The notes: generated by a model not told the origin, from the sequence alone. A stretch of DNA of 64,000 nucleotides from Ziziphus jujuba (GCF_031755915.1 NC_083388.1:2301501-2365500); one strand, 5' to 3'. Shown: positions 49,201 to 62,869, numbered from the stretch's first letter. Made by a program: numbers and translations.

Positions 49201-49330
49201 AAAGTCAAAAAATAACATTGCGGATCCATTAGCCAAAGGGTTAAATAGAGAATTAGTTGAGAAGTCGTCAAAGGAAATGGGATTGAAGCTCATGAATAAA
49301 GTCAATACGATAGAAACACAATCTAGTTGA
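46227..49330 (+). pseudogene. Retrotransposon pol (protease, integrase, RT, RNase H; broken)
   Basis: The protease region has WWIDTSATHH where active copies have a D-S/T-G-A motif, so the key glycine is Ser here. Pre-integrase text (LWHGRLEHVNFNSLRRL) and integrase core text (VIRSDCGGEY, PPYSPQSNGVAERKNR) follow, then RT (KWIFKKKMKVDRTIDKYKAR, with YVND in place of YVDD) and RNase H ([29 protein letters not shown]). At least eight in-frame stops or gaps are visible, among them near 46889, 47157, 47286, 47811, 47898, 48201, 48623 and 49082. Confidence 0.9.
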
Positions 49331-49878
49331 CTGGAGATCCCAAGATTTAGGTTCAATGGGACAATGCAATTGTAAAGATTGGTATGGATCACTGTGGAGG
49401 TTAATCCTCTGCCCATTGCTATGATGAAACAGTGATAAAAATAGGTTAAGTATAAAGTATACTTTTAATGATTCCTACAAATGTGTTTTTGGTAATCTAT
49501 GCATAATCATGCTGATTACAATGGTAATAGAAATCACCTATATGAGAGAGAAGAGTAGCCACTTCAAAGGAGAATTGTTGAAGTCGCAATTCTTTAGAAA
49601 CTCTTGCAGAACCAAGGAGGTGTATAGGGCCAAAATGAACACAACAGTAAGAACTGAAGTGTACTAAGAAGGAATCATGTGTGGGCTATGTTGTTATTTA
49701 CACAAAATATGAAATGGTTCAAAGATATCGCATCTACCATAAATCAGTAAAGAAGATATAGTCTCATAAGGGAAGGTTCAAAAAGTAACATCTACCTATC
49801 CTATGCAAGTTCCAACTGCAAAGCCTTACCACCAGAGTCATGCTTTCTTTTAAAAATCAAATCATTCATGTGGGAGAT

Positions 49879-50514
49879 TGTTGTAATTTGGATCCAACTT
49901 GAGTGTGAATGATTTGTTAGTGGGCCTTGGGCCTTAAATGTTTGTTTCTCTTACGGTTGGTAATTGAGGAAAGTAGTGGGTTTTGATTATTTTTTTTTAA
50001 AAATAAATAAAAATATTTTGAATTAGATGGGTTGAGAGTTTCATGGGAACAATAACTCTTTGTTTTGAGAGGTTTAAGCACACACATTCTTTCAACGTTC
50101 TTTTCAACGTATTTTTCAATTTTTAGAAAATACAAGCAAAATAGGATTTTTAAGAGAAAAAGAAAAATATGTGAAAAACACAGAGAAAAAAAAATTACAG
50201 TAATTTTTTATCAGTGTGGTAAAGTGAAGGTACGCTGAAAGTTTGAAAAGAAAAGTTTTGGAGGTGCTAGATCTGAAAGCTTTTGCAGTTGTTGTATTCT
50301 GGGAGACGACCGTCAGAAAACATCTGCACCAGCGGGGCAAAAATCGTCTTAAGAAGACTGTGATATCACACAGGCCTCGATTAAATTTCCAGAAAACAGA
50401 TCAATTAAGACAATTTGGATTCTAAATATTTTTATTATTTTATGTAATTTTATTTATTTATATTAATATTTCTACATGTATCTACATATATATATTCATA
50501 CATTATTTCCAACA
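49879..50514 (+). repeat. 3' LTR
   Basis: 636 bp, TGTTGTAATTTGGATCC to TTTCCAACA. Many substitutions and a few small indels relative to the 5' LTR show that the insertion is not recent. Confidence 0.92.
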
Positions 50515-50519
50515 TAAAC

Positions 50520-51750
50520 AAAATAAGTTTATTTAACATCTTCCACAACTAATCTCCCTCAAAGAAAATATTCAATTAATTCATGGGGGAATATAGAAAT
50601 TATAACATTAATTTACCATATATCTATATTATATACACACCAAAGCTTTGTTACGGATAAATGAAACCATTTTCAACTGCCCTAATTAAATCTTGGACGT
50701 TTTATGATCATTATAATTATAAGCAAGCGTCAAAAAAATTGTCAATTTTTATCCAATAATTGTGCAACATAAATTCAAAAAACAGAAGAAAAATTAAAAA
50801 TGATGACATTAGAACATTTCTACGTGGGGCGATGTCGCCTAGCGTAAGCTGGATGTCTCTGCTACCTTTTTATTTTATTTTATTTTATTTATTTATTTAT
50901 TTTGGTGGTGCAAAGGGATTGATTTCATTAAGGGAAAAAAATACATCAGTTCAGTTCATCAATCAAAACCACAGAGGTTTCATGAGGAAGAATGATAATC
51001 GAACCACCATCCAACAGAAGTAGGATTACACACCCAATCAAAAATATAATTGTATATATAAAAAATATAAATATATATTATATATACACCATTTGAGCCT
51101 AGCTAGGCTGAAAGTGATGATAAGTTTGGTCAAAAACCAAGTATAAATTTTTCATATATATATATATATATATAAGGATAAGCAAATTAGCAAACTAAGA
51201 AAGTTGACAATCCTAGGATTGAGGAATAAAATAACTTTTTTGGGTCATTATTAAGAATTTGGTTTATTGCCAAAAAAAGTTATTAGACCTGTGTAGCAGC
51301 ACCATCAATTCTCAAACCATGCACATAAATCAGACATAATTAAAATATATTTTAATGCCGAACAAATTTCACTTGACAAAAAGGGTTTGATTGGAGATTC
51401 CAAATCAAAATTTTCCTCCAAACATCCCAAAACCCATATATACAAACACAAACAATCAATTGGTTGATTTTCTCTTAAAAAAACAAATCAATCAATTAAT
51501 TTTAAACCCATAGATTTTTGGTATTGAATATTCTAATTGAAGATATTACCCAGAAAACAATGCATTAAATTATTGAAATAATCCTTTATATATACATGGT
51601 ATAAATCTACACCATTTCATTACTTTTTACACTGACCACAAAATTGAGGTTAATATTAATATTCCTCTCTTTCCTAAATATATATACACGTGTATATATA
51701 TATAAATGTATAAAACCACCTAATTAGCCTTCTAGAGTGGTGTCTCAACC
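50520..51750. other. Spacer and promoter of the pectin methylesterase gene
   Basis: TA runs at 51155-51174 and a TATA-rich stretch at 51680-51709 (ATATATATACACGTGTATAT), 45-75 bp upstream of the ATG at 51754, which includes an ACACGTGT G-box-like palindrome. No other gene recognised. Confidence 0.5.
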
Positions 51751-51753
51751 AAA

Positions 51754-52585
51754 ATGCAGCTTCTTCCTCCATTTCTTATCATTTTAGTAGCATTATTTAG
51801 CACGTGTTCATCGGCTAGGGTTTTCAGCAGCTTTTCACAAAACAATAATATTGCAAATGGAAGTGAAGGTTCCTTAGTTACAAGCAAAACCGTTACAGTT
51901 GACAAGTCTGGCCATGGAGATTTCTATACCATACAAGCTGCCATTGATTCAATACCTTCTCTCAATACTCAATGGGTTACAGTCCAAATTTCGCCTGGCA
52001 TATACAAGTAAGAATATATAAATATATTCTTGTACTATAGTTTATATTGATCATACTATATATCTTTGCGATTATGTATGTATGTAGATAATGATTTATT
52101 ATTTTTACCCAAAAAAAAAAAAAAAACGACAATGATTTATTATGTGTAATCTTATTTTATCAAATAAATAATATTGCAGAGAGCAGGTACAAATTCCAAT
52201 AGACAAACCTTTTATTTTTCTTAACGGAATCAAGGGACGTGAACAAACAATTATCACTTTCGATGCCAATGCAGAAACAGATACAAGTGCCACATTCACC
52301 TCTTCCTCAGCCAATGTTGTTGCTCAGGGCATTACCTTCGAGGTTTCTCAATTATACTTTCTTTTTTTGTCTCTATAAATTTAAAGCTTTTACATTTATT
52401 TTATGCAAAACCCATTATGTTTTATTTTTTTAGTGAGGTTCTCTTTTCGTTTGATGCTTTTAATTTCTTTGGTTATCATTAATTTACAAACCAAAAAGCT
52501 ATTTTGAAAAGGAATATATATATATATATATATATATATACATTTATGTTTTTGTGGCTGTCTAAACAAAGCATCCATTTATTTG

Positions 52586-52620
<35 letters not shown>

Positions 52621-54225
52621 AAAGAGATTTCGTCATAAAAATTTAAAAAACACACACACACACACAAATGGTCTTTTATTAAGATGTAACCATTTAATTC
52701 GCCTGCTATATATATATATTATATCCAATCTGGCTTGCATAACAATTAATATTTGTTAACTAAGTAAAGTTATTCTCAATAAAAAAAAATGCTATATTTA
52801 AAATGTAAAATTATTTAATCCGATAGCTTTCTCATGATAAATTAAAATGAGAAATAGAAATTGAAAATTATAATATATAGTGCACCAGAAAATTGAAAAT
52901 AAAATATGTAAGATGAATTTATGCATTGTTTCAGAAAATTGGCTTTTTTTTTTTTTTTTTGGGTTACTGCTTGTTACTGCTTATGAATATTGATATGGCC
53001 TAAATGGTTTTCATACGTAATATTGTGTTTTATTTTGAAGATCTTCACAAGAAATAAAAATAGTTTTGATGTTGCAGAACTCTTTCAATCATGTAACAAC
53101 TGCACCAGCTATACAATATGTGGCTGGAAACGGAAATACCATAAAACCAGCAGTAGCAGCAAGGATTTTAGGTGACAAATCTGCATTTTTCGAATGTGGT
53201 TTCATAGGTCTTCAAGATACATTGTTTGATGCTCATGGTCGCCATTACTTCAAATCCTGCTATATTGAAGGCGCTATTGATTTCATTTTCGGTTTTGCCC
53301 AATCTTATTATGAGGTAAGGAATTAAACAAAAATATTTTATGTGGAAGATATTTAGAATCCACCTGAAATATGCCTTATGGGATTAGATTGGACTAAACC
53401 AAAACTTCTTTATGACTTCACCATGTGGCATGTAATTTTTATTAATGCTTTACCCGTTGCAACAAATAGTAATATTTCTTATATAATATCATAAAATTTT
53501 TCTAATTTAGTATAAACTAATTAATGCAGGACACTATGATAAATGCTACAGTTGGGACATTAACAAAAGAAATTGCAATAGGATTTATAACAGCACAGGG
53601 TAGAGGTTCGTCTAGTGACTCCGGTGGGTTTGTATTCAGAGGAGGATTGGTATATGGGAATGGTGGCCAAGTTCTCTTAGGTAGAGCTTATGGTCCTTAT
53701 GCAAGAGTGGTCTTTATAGAAACAAAATTTGATGCTGTGGTAGCTCCTCAAGGATGGAATGCTTGGAAAAGCAGTGGCCACGAGTAAGCTCCACTTAATT
53801 TCTAACCAAATAGATATATGTTATATACATATAATAAAATTTTTATCTAATTATATGTTAAATACAATCCTTCGGAAGAGATGTGTATCATATTTAGAAA
53901 TAATTAAAACATTTCCTATGAAAATAATTGGATTAGTAAAATACCACATAGACTTTTTGTTTCCTCAATTGTTAAATATTGGTAATTTTTTATTTATTTA
54001 TTTTTTTATGTTGATTAGTTTGTTATTATTTTCTCTTAACCATGCAACAATTCCAGGAATAACATAATTTTTGCGGAGGTTAATTGTCAAGGACCAGGAT
54101 CGGATACTTCCAAGCGAGTTACATGGGAGAAAAAGTTAAGTGAATCAGAGCTAAAGGAATATTCAAAATCATCCTTCATTGATGAAGATATGTGGACTTC
54201 CCATCTACCTATACCAAACACTTGA
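51754..54225 (+). CDS. Pectin methylesterase (pectinesterase), catalytic domain only, five exons
   Basis: Removes methyl esters from cell-wall homogalacturonan after secretion. Exons: 51754-52007, 52180-52342, 53078-53314, 53530-53783, 54057-54225; 358 residues, all phases agree. A signal peptide ([20 protein letters not shown]) is followed directly by the catalytic domain, starting [20 protein letters not shown]; there is no N-terminal inhibitor-like PRO region, so it belongs to the short group. Active-site residues present: Gln152 (APAIQ), Gln185-Asp186 ([14 protein letters not shown]), Asp207 (GAIDFIFG), Arg270 ([13 protein letters not shown]). The tryptophan that normally follows the Arg motif (LGRxW) is Tyr272. 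The pattern FENSFN and [16 protein letters not shown] are standard. It resembles the pollen/PPME1-like and related putative esterases (number unassigned). AATAAA lies at ~54239. Confidence 0.92.
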
Positions 54226-55038
54226 TAATTTTTTGGGAAATAAAATTAATATGTAATTTATGGCTAACTCTATGATCAGCAACAACTATTTTAATGTTTA
54301 GCTATGTTATTGAAGACTCATTGACTTTTAATTTTGGTTTTTATGAAACAATGATAATAAATCCGTTTGATCACTTTAATCTGTATCTATAAATTTTAAT
54401 TAAGCAATGAAATTAATTTAATAGTCTTAAATTCCTTGTGATTCTCCATATTAATACATATATAATACCTTTAATGTGATAAATGCTAAATTGTATTTGG
54501 GTGTGATAGTTCACACCAAATTATACATTATACCAATAATATTAATGATAGTTCGTACTGAATTGTACGACCATACCAATAATATATTACATCAAAATTT
54601 GAAGTTATATGTATATCGCACTAAATTATAAAATTGATGTGTATATTATAATTATCAATAAGATTTTTTAGGGAAATAATCTAAGTTTTTATATATTAAT
54701 AAAATGGGTTACATATGTTTTTATATATTAGTTTTGTTAATTTAAAGCATTTTTTTAGAGAAATTTTTTTGTTTAGAGAATAAAATTTAGGAATAAAAAA
54801 GCATAAAAAAATTATATATATATATATTAGTTCAATTTGATATATTATTGAGCCAAAAAAAAGATATTTTGAAAAATTTCAATTGATGATGCATCTTTAA
54901 TAATTCAAATAACAACTTATGAATAAAAATTTATCGTAATGTATATGAAATTTCCCACAGACCATATTAAATTTCAAAATCAGCCTTGATAATATTGTAG
55001 TTTTTCAGTCCAAACTATATGTAGGAAAAAAATTGAAA

Positions 55039-55165
55039 AAGCAAAAAAATGCATTAACTAATTTTATTGCCACAAGTGTGCAATACAATAAAAAAAGATA
55101 CAAAAAAAACAACAAAAAAGTTGATGTTGGCTTCTGGAGAGATTGCTGGTCCGTACAGGACCATT
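55039..55165. repeat. Dispersed repeat, copy 1 (partner 56241-56352)
   Basis: Shared with the partner: TAATTTTATT, GTGTGCAATACAATAAA versus GTTGTGCAATACAATAAA, TTGATGTTGGCTTCTGGAGA and GAGATTGCTGGT. Same orientation, 1.2 kb apart. Confidence 0.75.
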
Positions 55166-56240
55166 GATGTTTTCAAATTTTTGAAACAATTCTTAAATTG
55201 AAGGCAATAAGCAAGTTCAAATGTTAGATTTGAAATTGCAACCATGACATGATTCATATCAAGGTCGTGCTTTGTGGTATCAAAATTAGAAAGTAAGTTA
55301 GAAAATCTGAAACAGTATTTTGTATAATTTTTACCTAATACGCGTGTTTCGGCACATAATGAGATACGTGTGGACTCTATCGCTTAGGATAAAATAAATA
55401 AATAAATAAATAAAAATTATTATATAACTCAATATATATAATATACAAATATAAATAGGTGGTATATAAGGTTTGATTACTATTTCCTTAAAGATTTGAT
55501 TACTAATTAAGTATATAAAACCAATTCATACATAAATATATAATATTAGCTCAAGTAAGATTGACTAGCTATAAAAACTTGCCATTTACTACTTGATCCT
55601 CGTGCGCCAGTAACTTGTTATGTTATGATAGGTTTGATGAGTTTTTTTAATAAAATATAATTAATATCTAATAATAATATAATTTAGAAATTTTATACTA
55701 AAATGCCTTTTAATTTGATAAACAACTACCGATAAATTATGTATTATACCAATTTTTCTGTTAAAACATAAAAATTAATTTATTATACCAATTAAATATC
55801 ACTTGAAAAAATAATTTAATTTTTGTGAAATTTTTATTTATCAAAATATTCACTAGTTTTTACTTTTATAATGAGTCTGATATCTAAATTTGAAACTTTA
55901 TTATAATTTTTTTTAAATACAAATTAGATTAAGAATTTATTGTGTAGAATATAAGATAAGCTACATCAATATTTGATATATATTTTATTTAGTATTTCAT
56001 ATTTTAGTATTCAAAGGAATAATTATTTGTTAATTTCAACAAATATTAATTCTTTGGTGGTATTTTTTTTTTTAAAAAAAATACCAATTTTCTTTTCCAT
56101 AATGCTATTTTCTTTTAATGAGGAGAAAAAATCTATTTGAAAAATAAGTAATAATAATTATTAAAAAAAGGAGATATTGACATTAATGCATATTAAATTA
56201 CAGATAATTTGGCAATTTTAAATGTAGAAATAAAATTATA

Positions 56241-56352
56241 AAAGCAAGCATTGAGTAATTTTATTTCCACGTTGTGCAATACAATAAAGGCACAAAGAAA
56301 AACAAAAATTTGATGTTGACTTCTGGAGAGATTGCTAGTTCATACAAACCAA
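56241..56352. repeat. Dispersed repeat, copy 2 (partner 55039-55165)
   Basis: Carries TGCAATACAATAAA, TTGATGTTGACTTCTGGAGA and GAGATTGCTAGTTCATACA. The pair looks like a duplicated non-coding segment, possibly an old gene 3' end. Confidence 0.75.
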
Positions 56353-56905
56353 TTAAAATATATATATTTTTGAAAGGAACCAATTAAAATATTAAGGAAA
56401 AAAAATAATTTCAGAGGTAAAGTGTAAATATGTATAATTTAGGAAGTATTGGTGTAATAAGCCTGTCACTAAAAGATGGATAATAAAGTCATTTCACTAT
56501 GTTTGTAATTACTTAAGAACCCTCTGGACAAGTTGGGGCCTTCTCTTGAGCTTCTTTTTTTCCTATCGACAATTCCCATCGGTTTCTTCCAGTTTCCCGG
56601 AGAATGAGGGAATAGAAAAAGAAAAAAAAAAGGAAAAAGAAGAACCAAAATCATAAAATTAACCAAAACACAAAGAAAAAAAACAAAAGCCAAAACCGAA
56701 ATAAACCCTATCCAGCCAAATACCGAAAACCCCAATTCATAATTTCCATTTTAAAATCCCCAGAAGTTCGAATCAACGAAATTCCTCTAAACCCCTACCA
56801 CCCAAAAATTTTCTCGCCAAAAAAAGAAAAATCCAATTTTCCCATGAATTTCGCTTTTCCGCGTTGATAGAAAAAGGAGGACTAACAGTACCAGCAAAAA
56901 ATTCC

Positions 56906-59900
56906 ATGGCCAGTTCAACTGCGCCTGACAAGAGTCCTTTGCTATCGCCAACTAGCTCAAGGTCCGTGACGGAGACGGTAAACGGCTCGCACAAGTTCGT
57001 GATCCAGGGTTATTCTTTGGCTAAAGGCATGGGGGTCGGAAAGCACATTGCGAGCGACAATTTCACAGTGGGAGGTTACCAGTGGGCGATATACTTCTAC
57101 CCCGATGGCAAGAACCCCGAGGACAACTCCGCTTACGTCTCCGTCTTTATCGCGCTGGCTAGCGAGGGCACGGACGTTAGGGCCCTTTTTGAGCTCACCC
57201 TTGTTGATCAGAGCGGCAAAGGGAAGCACAAAGTTCATAGCCATTTCGATCGCTCCCTCGAGAGTGGTCCTTACACGTTGAAGTATAGAGGCAGCATGTG
57301 GTACGTGTTGTTTATTCCTCTGATTAATTAAATGGGATTTGCGATTAAGTTGAATTTCATTAATTTTTGATAGTCTTTTTTATTATTATTATTTTTTTTT
57401 GGGAGGGTTAAACTACAGGGCTTTTGGGTTTATGCATAAGCTTATATTTGTTATTGATGATGACTTTAAAATGTGATAAGTTTGAATTGCTTTAGATATC
57501 AGTCACTAGGTTAGATAGAGTTTGTATTTACACTGACCAAATTGTGGGAAGAAATATGGCAACCCATGCTAAAGTTATGTGTTGTAGTAAGCTATATTTA
57601 TTTTATAATATTCGCTTCTGTAAATTTGTTGTCCTGTGTTTTACTAAATCTCATGAGCGGACAATTGTAAAAGCAATATTTAATTAAGGTCAATAACTCT
57701 TAATTTTAGGGGCTGAATATCTGTTGGAAGTACTCTAACATGAACACAGCATGCTAGTATGCTAATGTTGTGTCTGCACTAGTGTAGTTACATTTTCTGA
57801 TGCTCATTTTGAAAATTTGTTGTTTTGTGTTCCACTGAATATCTAATGGTGGACAATAGAAAGAGGAATGTGAAGTTGAGCGTCAATAACTGTTTATTTT
57901 ATGGGTTAAATACATCATGTAGGCATTCTTATATTTTCCTTTCAATTAGGATCTCTATTTACACACTTAATACAATAGAGGGAAATTTAAATTGCACCTA
58001 ATAATATGTCAAAAATTAGAAGTCACACAACAAAGCCACACGTCCCCCCAACTGACATGTGAGCCCGGAAGTTTTAGATTGTTATGTTGCAACTTTGATT
58101 GCATAGCTTGATGGCATGGAAAATTCAGTATGATTGTTCGTAGCTTTAGAAATTTCACTCTTGTGGAGCTTATACCTGATGTAAGAGCATTTCTTACATA
58201 AGTAGACAATAGAAGGCTTCTCAAGTCATATCTCATTGTCCACACCCTCTTTTATGCATTTTTTTTAACGGTGCATCTCGTAGTTATCTAGATAACAAAG
58301 AGAGTTTGGCTGTGCACAGACAAGTAGAGGGTAAGAGGGACTGTTAAGTGATAAAATCGAGAGTGTTACTTGCTATGTAAACTAGCTTTGTGGAGAAATT
58401 GCAAATATTCTTGCCAGAGAAGCATAAAATATTGGACTAGTTGTTTCTTCAAAGAATATATTATTCTGATCTTTGAGGAAATCCTGGGTAAGGAGCTCTA
58501 GGGGAATTTGCATTCTCATCCCATTCTATGATTTTGTAAGTCTCTTTTTTTAAGGTTGCATTTTAAGGCTAACTCAAACGGTACCAATTTAAGAGATTTT
58601 TCCCTGTATTTAAGATTTGATGTTCTATTTCTGTTTTAAGGTTTTTCATCTGTTTTGGTCTTCTATCATCACTGGAATTATAGGTTGGTGGTTGTTATTT
58701 GTACTACTCTTTTATACTTTTATGCAGGTTGTACATAAGTTTGTTATTCATTGATTAATTGTTGACCTGTCCAATGTATATGGTCGGTCAGAAATTGGTA
58801 TGTGTCAGTTTTTGCTTCACGTGGCTTCATTCTTTCTTCTTGTAATATAATACTCTTGTCTTGGCTGTTTTATAATAAGTCCTAGAAATGTATTTGATGT
58901 GCCTCTGATATTACAAGGACACCTGTAATTTTCCATCTCATTATCTGTCAAAGCCACCTAATTATTTTTGGTTTTCTGATAAACCTATGCATAGGATACT
59001 CTATGAATTGAGTTTAGCTTTCTATTTTTCAGATCTCATCTCAATGTGATGAACATTTTGTTGATAGGAGTTGCCTGTGAATGTATTTTGTATGTTTGAA
59101 CAGTGTGAGCTGAATACACGAGTATGGATGTTTGTTAACATGTTAATTTGTCTTGTCAGGGGATACAAGCGATTTTTCAGACGAGCTTTGCTTGAAACTT
59201 CAGATTATCTCAAGGATGATTGCTTGAAAATCAATTGTACCGTTGGAGTTGTGGTTTCAGCTGTAGATTGTCCTCGGTTACATTCAATTCAGGTGCCAGC
59301 CTCTGATATTGGAGCGCATTTTGGCATGCTACTAGAAAATATGGAAGGGTCAGATATTACTTTTGAGGTGGCTGGTGAAATTTTTCATGCCCATAAGTTG
59401 GTATTGGCAGCTCGATCTCCTATGTTTCGATCTAAGTTCTTTGATGGATCAGAGGAAGATAAGGTGGTGATTGTTGTTACAGATGTAGAACCCAAGGTTT
59501 TCAAGGTATGAACTTATTTTCAATTTAATGTTTTTTTATGCTTATATTAAGACATGAAAAAGTACTGCTGATCCTTAGGAGGAATTTAGGATTTTTTTAC
59601 TGCCATTCTTGGGATTTAAATCTGAAGTTCGTCCTTCTCCAACAGGCCATGCTGCATTTTATATACAGAGATTCTCTCACAGAGGATGTTGAGCTGGAAG
59701 CACCAAGCTCATCTTCATTATCCTCGGTATCTGACTCATTGTCAGCAAAATTATTAGCAGCAGCTGACAGGTATGGTCTGCAAAGGCTCCGGTTGATGTG
59801 TGAGTCTCATCTCTGCAAGGATATATCTGTGAAAAGCGTTGCTGAAATTCTAGCCTTGGCTGACCGATGTAATGCCTCTGATTTAAAAGCCGTTTGTCTA

Positions 59901-60011
59901 AGATTTGCAGCTGAAAACCTCGCAGGTAAACTTCAATTATCACATTGGGTTTTCTTATCTTTTAATATTGTTACGAATTTTAGATACTTCTTGTGGAAAA
60001 AAATTGCTTGA

Positions 60012-60042
<31 letters not shown>

Positions 60043-61770
60043 CACATAAAATTTTGCTTTAATAATTTTTTTTCAGTTTGTAAGTAGTGAAAGATAGCCA
60101 ATTTCACTTATAGTTATGTTCTTTTATATTTCTAAAGTTAGGAAAATTCCAGCATTCAAGGTTTATGTTAAGTGTCCTAGATCGCTTCTGCAACTGGCCT
60201 TTGATACCGGGTTCTGGAGAGAGAGATGAGATTAAAATAGAGGAAAAATGAGACTGCTAAATTATAAAGATGTTGCATCAAATTTATGGAGTTGGTTTAA
60301 ACTAAGTTACAATGAAACCCACCCTTTTTGACTAATAAATAGATGTTTAGTAAACACGTAAATCAATTTTGAATTGTTGAATTACCATTGATATGTAGAC
60401 TAAAGAAACACAATATCTTTTAATAGAAAGAGGAAAACAGTATAGAGTTTTTAGAGGTGGACTAGCTAGCATAACTGGCCAACTTTCTTTGATAAATGGA
60501 ATTAGGCTGGTCACCTACTTTTCAAAAGTAGTATATCTCAAGTACCATTGAGTGGGTTTGGCTTTTGAAAATGGACCTCCGATCATCTTTATTTTCAATG
60601 TATTATTTGTCGTCTGTGCATGCTGTCTTTATATTTATTTTTCTTCTCTTTCTTTGGTTTTATTTTTATTTTTATTTTTTTACAATTTGTTTATTTATGG
60701 TGGCCAAGTGCCTATGGGCCTGTCCCTAGTAGTAGACATGTGAAAAATCAGACACCTTGACATGTATCCAAAGTCCAAACCTTGCAACCCAAGATTTTTT
60801 TTTTGGGGAGGGGGGGGGGGGGGGGGTTACCCTAGTTGATTTGTTGTAGTGGGATAAGATACCAAAATGTACTATTTATGGTGTATGCATTTTTTGTTCT
60901 CCTCTTTTCTTGTTCTTTAAATTTTTTTAACCCTTTTGATCAATTACCAATGGGTCCTTAGTAGTACACACGTATTCGATGAGACACACCTTGACATGTA
61001 TCTATAACTGGCACTCAAAACCCAAGTTGATTTGTTGTAGCTTAGCATATTGTCTTCATCTAAAGTTTTAGTAGAATACAGAAAATGGAAATATCATTTG
61101 ATTCTACTGGTTTATACCCTCATAGTGAAATGGTTGCTGATAGTTGGGAACCTAAGTAATGGGCCATGTGAAGAAGGATAATCTATTTAAGAGGCTTTAC
61201 AGTCCAAATTTTAGGAACTACCGAAGTAACCAAACTAGGAAGTGAGGCATTGCCTTTACATGTGCTTTGGCATAGGGGGATGATTAAATGATTCCTAAAC
61301 AATTAATTCTACCATTTTGGTTACAGTCAAAATTAAGGGTTTGATTGCTGTTTGGAAAAACTGGTCGTAGTTGGTACCTTAGCCTTAGTACAGTTTATTT
61401 TACATGTGATTCTCTTGTCGAGCTTGTTATAGAAGCATGCTCAAGTAGATAACCAAGTAGTTGTAATACCTGAAAATTTACGGCAGGATGTAAAATTTTT
61501 CATTCTATATTTGGAAACCCTTTGCTTAGAATGCTTAGTATGCTTGGTTCTTGATACTGCCCTGATCTTCTTGTTACTACAGCTGTTATGCAATCGGATG
61601 GTTTTGAGCACCTCAAAGAAAATTGTCCATCACTGCAATCAGAACTACTGAAGACAATCGCAGGCTGTGAAGAAGATTGCAGCAGTGGAGGGGGAAAATC
61701 GCGGAGTGTTTGGGCCCAACTTTCGGATGGTGGTGATACCAATGGTAGGAGGGTCAGGCAAAGAACATGA
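56906..61770 (+). CDS. BPM: BPM-type MATH-BTB/POZ protein (CUL3 substrate adaptor), four exons
   Basis: Substrate receptor of CUL3 ubiquitin ligases; Arabidopsis BPM proteins bind ERF/AP2, MYB and HD-ZIP factors in the nucleus. Exons: 56906-57300, 59160-59505, 59646-59925, 61583-61770; 402 residues against ~407 in Arabidopsis BPM1. The MATH domain (~20-155) begins [20 protein letters not shown] and includes [20 protein letters not shown] and [14 protein letters not shown]. The BTB domain (~190-310) contains [20 protein letters not shown] and [13 protein letters not shown] helical C-terminus follows ([20 protein letters not shown]), ending GRRVRQRT. An in-frame ATG lies 42 bp upstream at 56864, but [10 protein letters not shown] at 56906 fits the family and has the better context. 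Introns 1 and 3 are ~1.86 and ~1.66 kb. A G run (60817-60834) sits in intron 3. No defects seen; member number unassigned. Confidence 0.94.
60812..60834. repeat. G-run in BPM intron 3
   Basis: GGGGAGG followed by about sixteen consecutive G. It could form G-quadruplex structure; length in the assembly may be uncertain. Confidence 0.7.
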
Positions 61771-61774
61771 TTTC

Positions 61775-62865
61775 TGAGATTTATTGTTTTGTAAATGCAA
61801 GTGATACTGTTGAAAAAAAAAATTGTAAACAAAACAGAAACAACGTTAGCCATGTCCAACTTCTGTTGTAATTTCCAGGTATAAAAAAGAAAAAAAGGAA
61901 AAAAAAAAAAAAAGAAAAAAAAAATCCGACTGATTTTGAAGAAAACTAGGTGTTAAAAAATGCAGGTTTTGTTGTAAACTGTATCTGTATGCTTGGTAAT
62001 TTTGCTAGTGCAAAGCAGCGTTGGGCCCATTTTGTTTTTGGGCCTTACGTGAGAAAGAAATGGGCCTTTTTAGTTCAACAGATTTTTATTATAAATAATA
62101 TTAATTAATTTATGTTAACAATATTTACATATTATTTTTATAAATTCTTTTTTGTTTTTTGTTTTTTTTTTTTTTTTTTTGTTTGTTTGTTTGTTTTTTT
62201 TTTTTTTTTTTTGGGGTCTCGCTTTGTTTTGAATGTAGTTGAAGATGCGTTTTACACCTTCATTGGGGGATGTCTGTTTTTCTTTATTTCAATTATAAAG
62301 GGATATTGGCAAGCATTTATGTTATACAGTTGTATATTCTGATTAATAAAAAATGGAGGGAATTTTCATAATTTGAAATTAGAATTGACTGTTTAAACTG
62401 TTGTAGAGTAGAAGCCTATAGCAGTTTTGTGGTTTACAGCCTCTGAAAGCAATGAAGCAAATAATAGATATAGAAAAAATTAACCAAAAAATGATACTAG
62501 GAAAATACTGATAATGAAAAAGTTGAAGGTAGATATTGAGTAAAATAAACATATTTCATCTTCGTACATATGGGTTAAAAACAAAAAAAAAAAAAAAAAA
62601 AAAAAAAGGAATTGTAAGGAAGGAAGCAAAGAAATTGTATGACAAGCAAGGGGATTGGTACATAAGCATTTATCGTTTGGTGCAGGGTCTGCAACTTCAA
62701 AGCTTATTTTCTCTGACTTGTCAACCAAAATCAAAATTTTACTTTTGCCCATTATCGAAACAAAATTTTAATTTTATGGGGATTAATTAATTTCATGTAG
62801 ACATGACATTGTTTTACATAAAATATATGATTGCTTTTTGTAATGTTCTCAGTATATTATATATT
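61775..62865. other. Spacer between BPM and the second laccase
   Basis: BPM 3' UTR, then long A and T runs (61897-61923, 62160-62212, 62583-62607). No further gene recognised. Confidence 0.5.
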
Positions 62866-62869
62866 TGTA

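Larger units (their letters stand above)
43405..50519 (+). mobile_element. Full-length, inactive Ty1/copia LTR retrotransposon with 5-bp target duplication
   Basis: LTRs at 43410-44041 and 49879-50514, both TG...CA, are flanked by the perfect duplication TAAAC (43405-43409 and 50515-50519). The internal 5.8 kb holds gag then a copia-order pol: protease, integrase, reverse transcriptase, RNase H. Many stops break both reading frames and the LTRs differ at many visible sites, so it is old and cannot move by itself. A purine-rich tract (GTGGGAGA) precedes the 3' LTR. A clear Met-tRNA primer site after the 5' LTR is not visible. Ordinary plant genome parasite; nothing suggests a host function. 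Confidence 0.95.
54240..56460. other. AT-rich spacer after the pectin methylesterase gene
   Basis: Low-complexity A/T sequence holding the short repeat pair listed separately. A minus-strand open frame at 55257-55054 has no recognised family. Confidence 0.5.
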
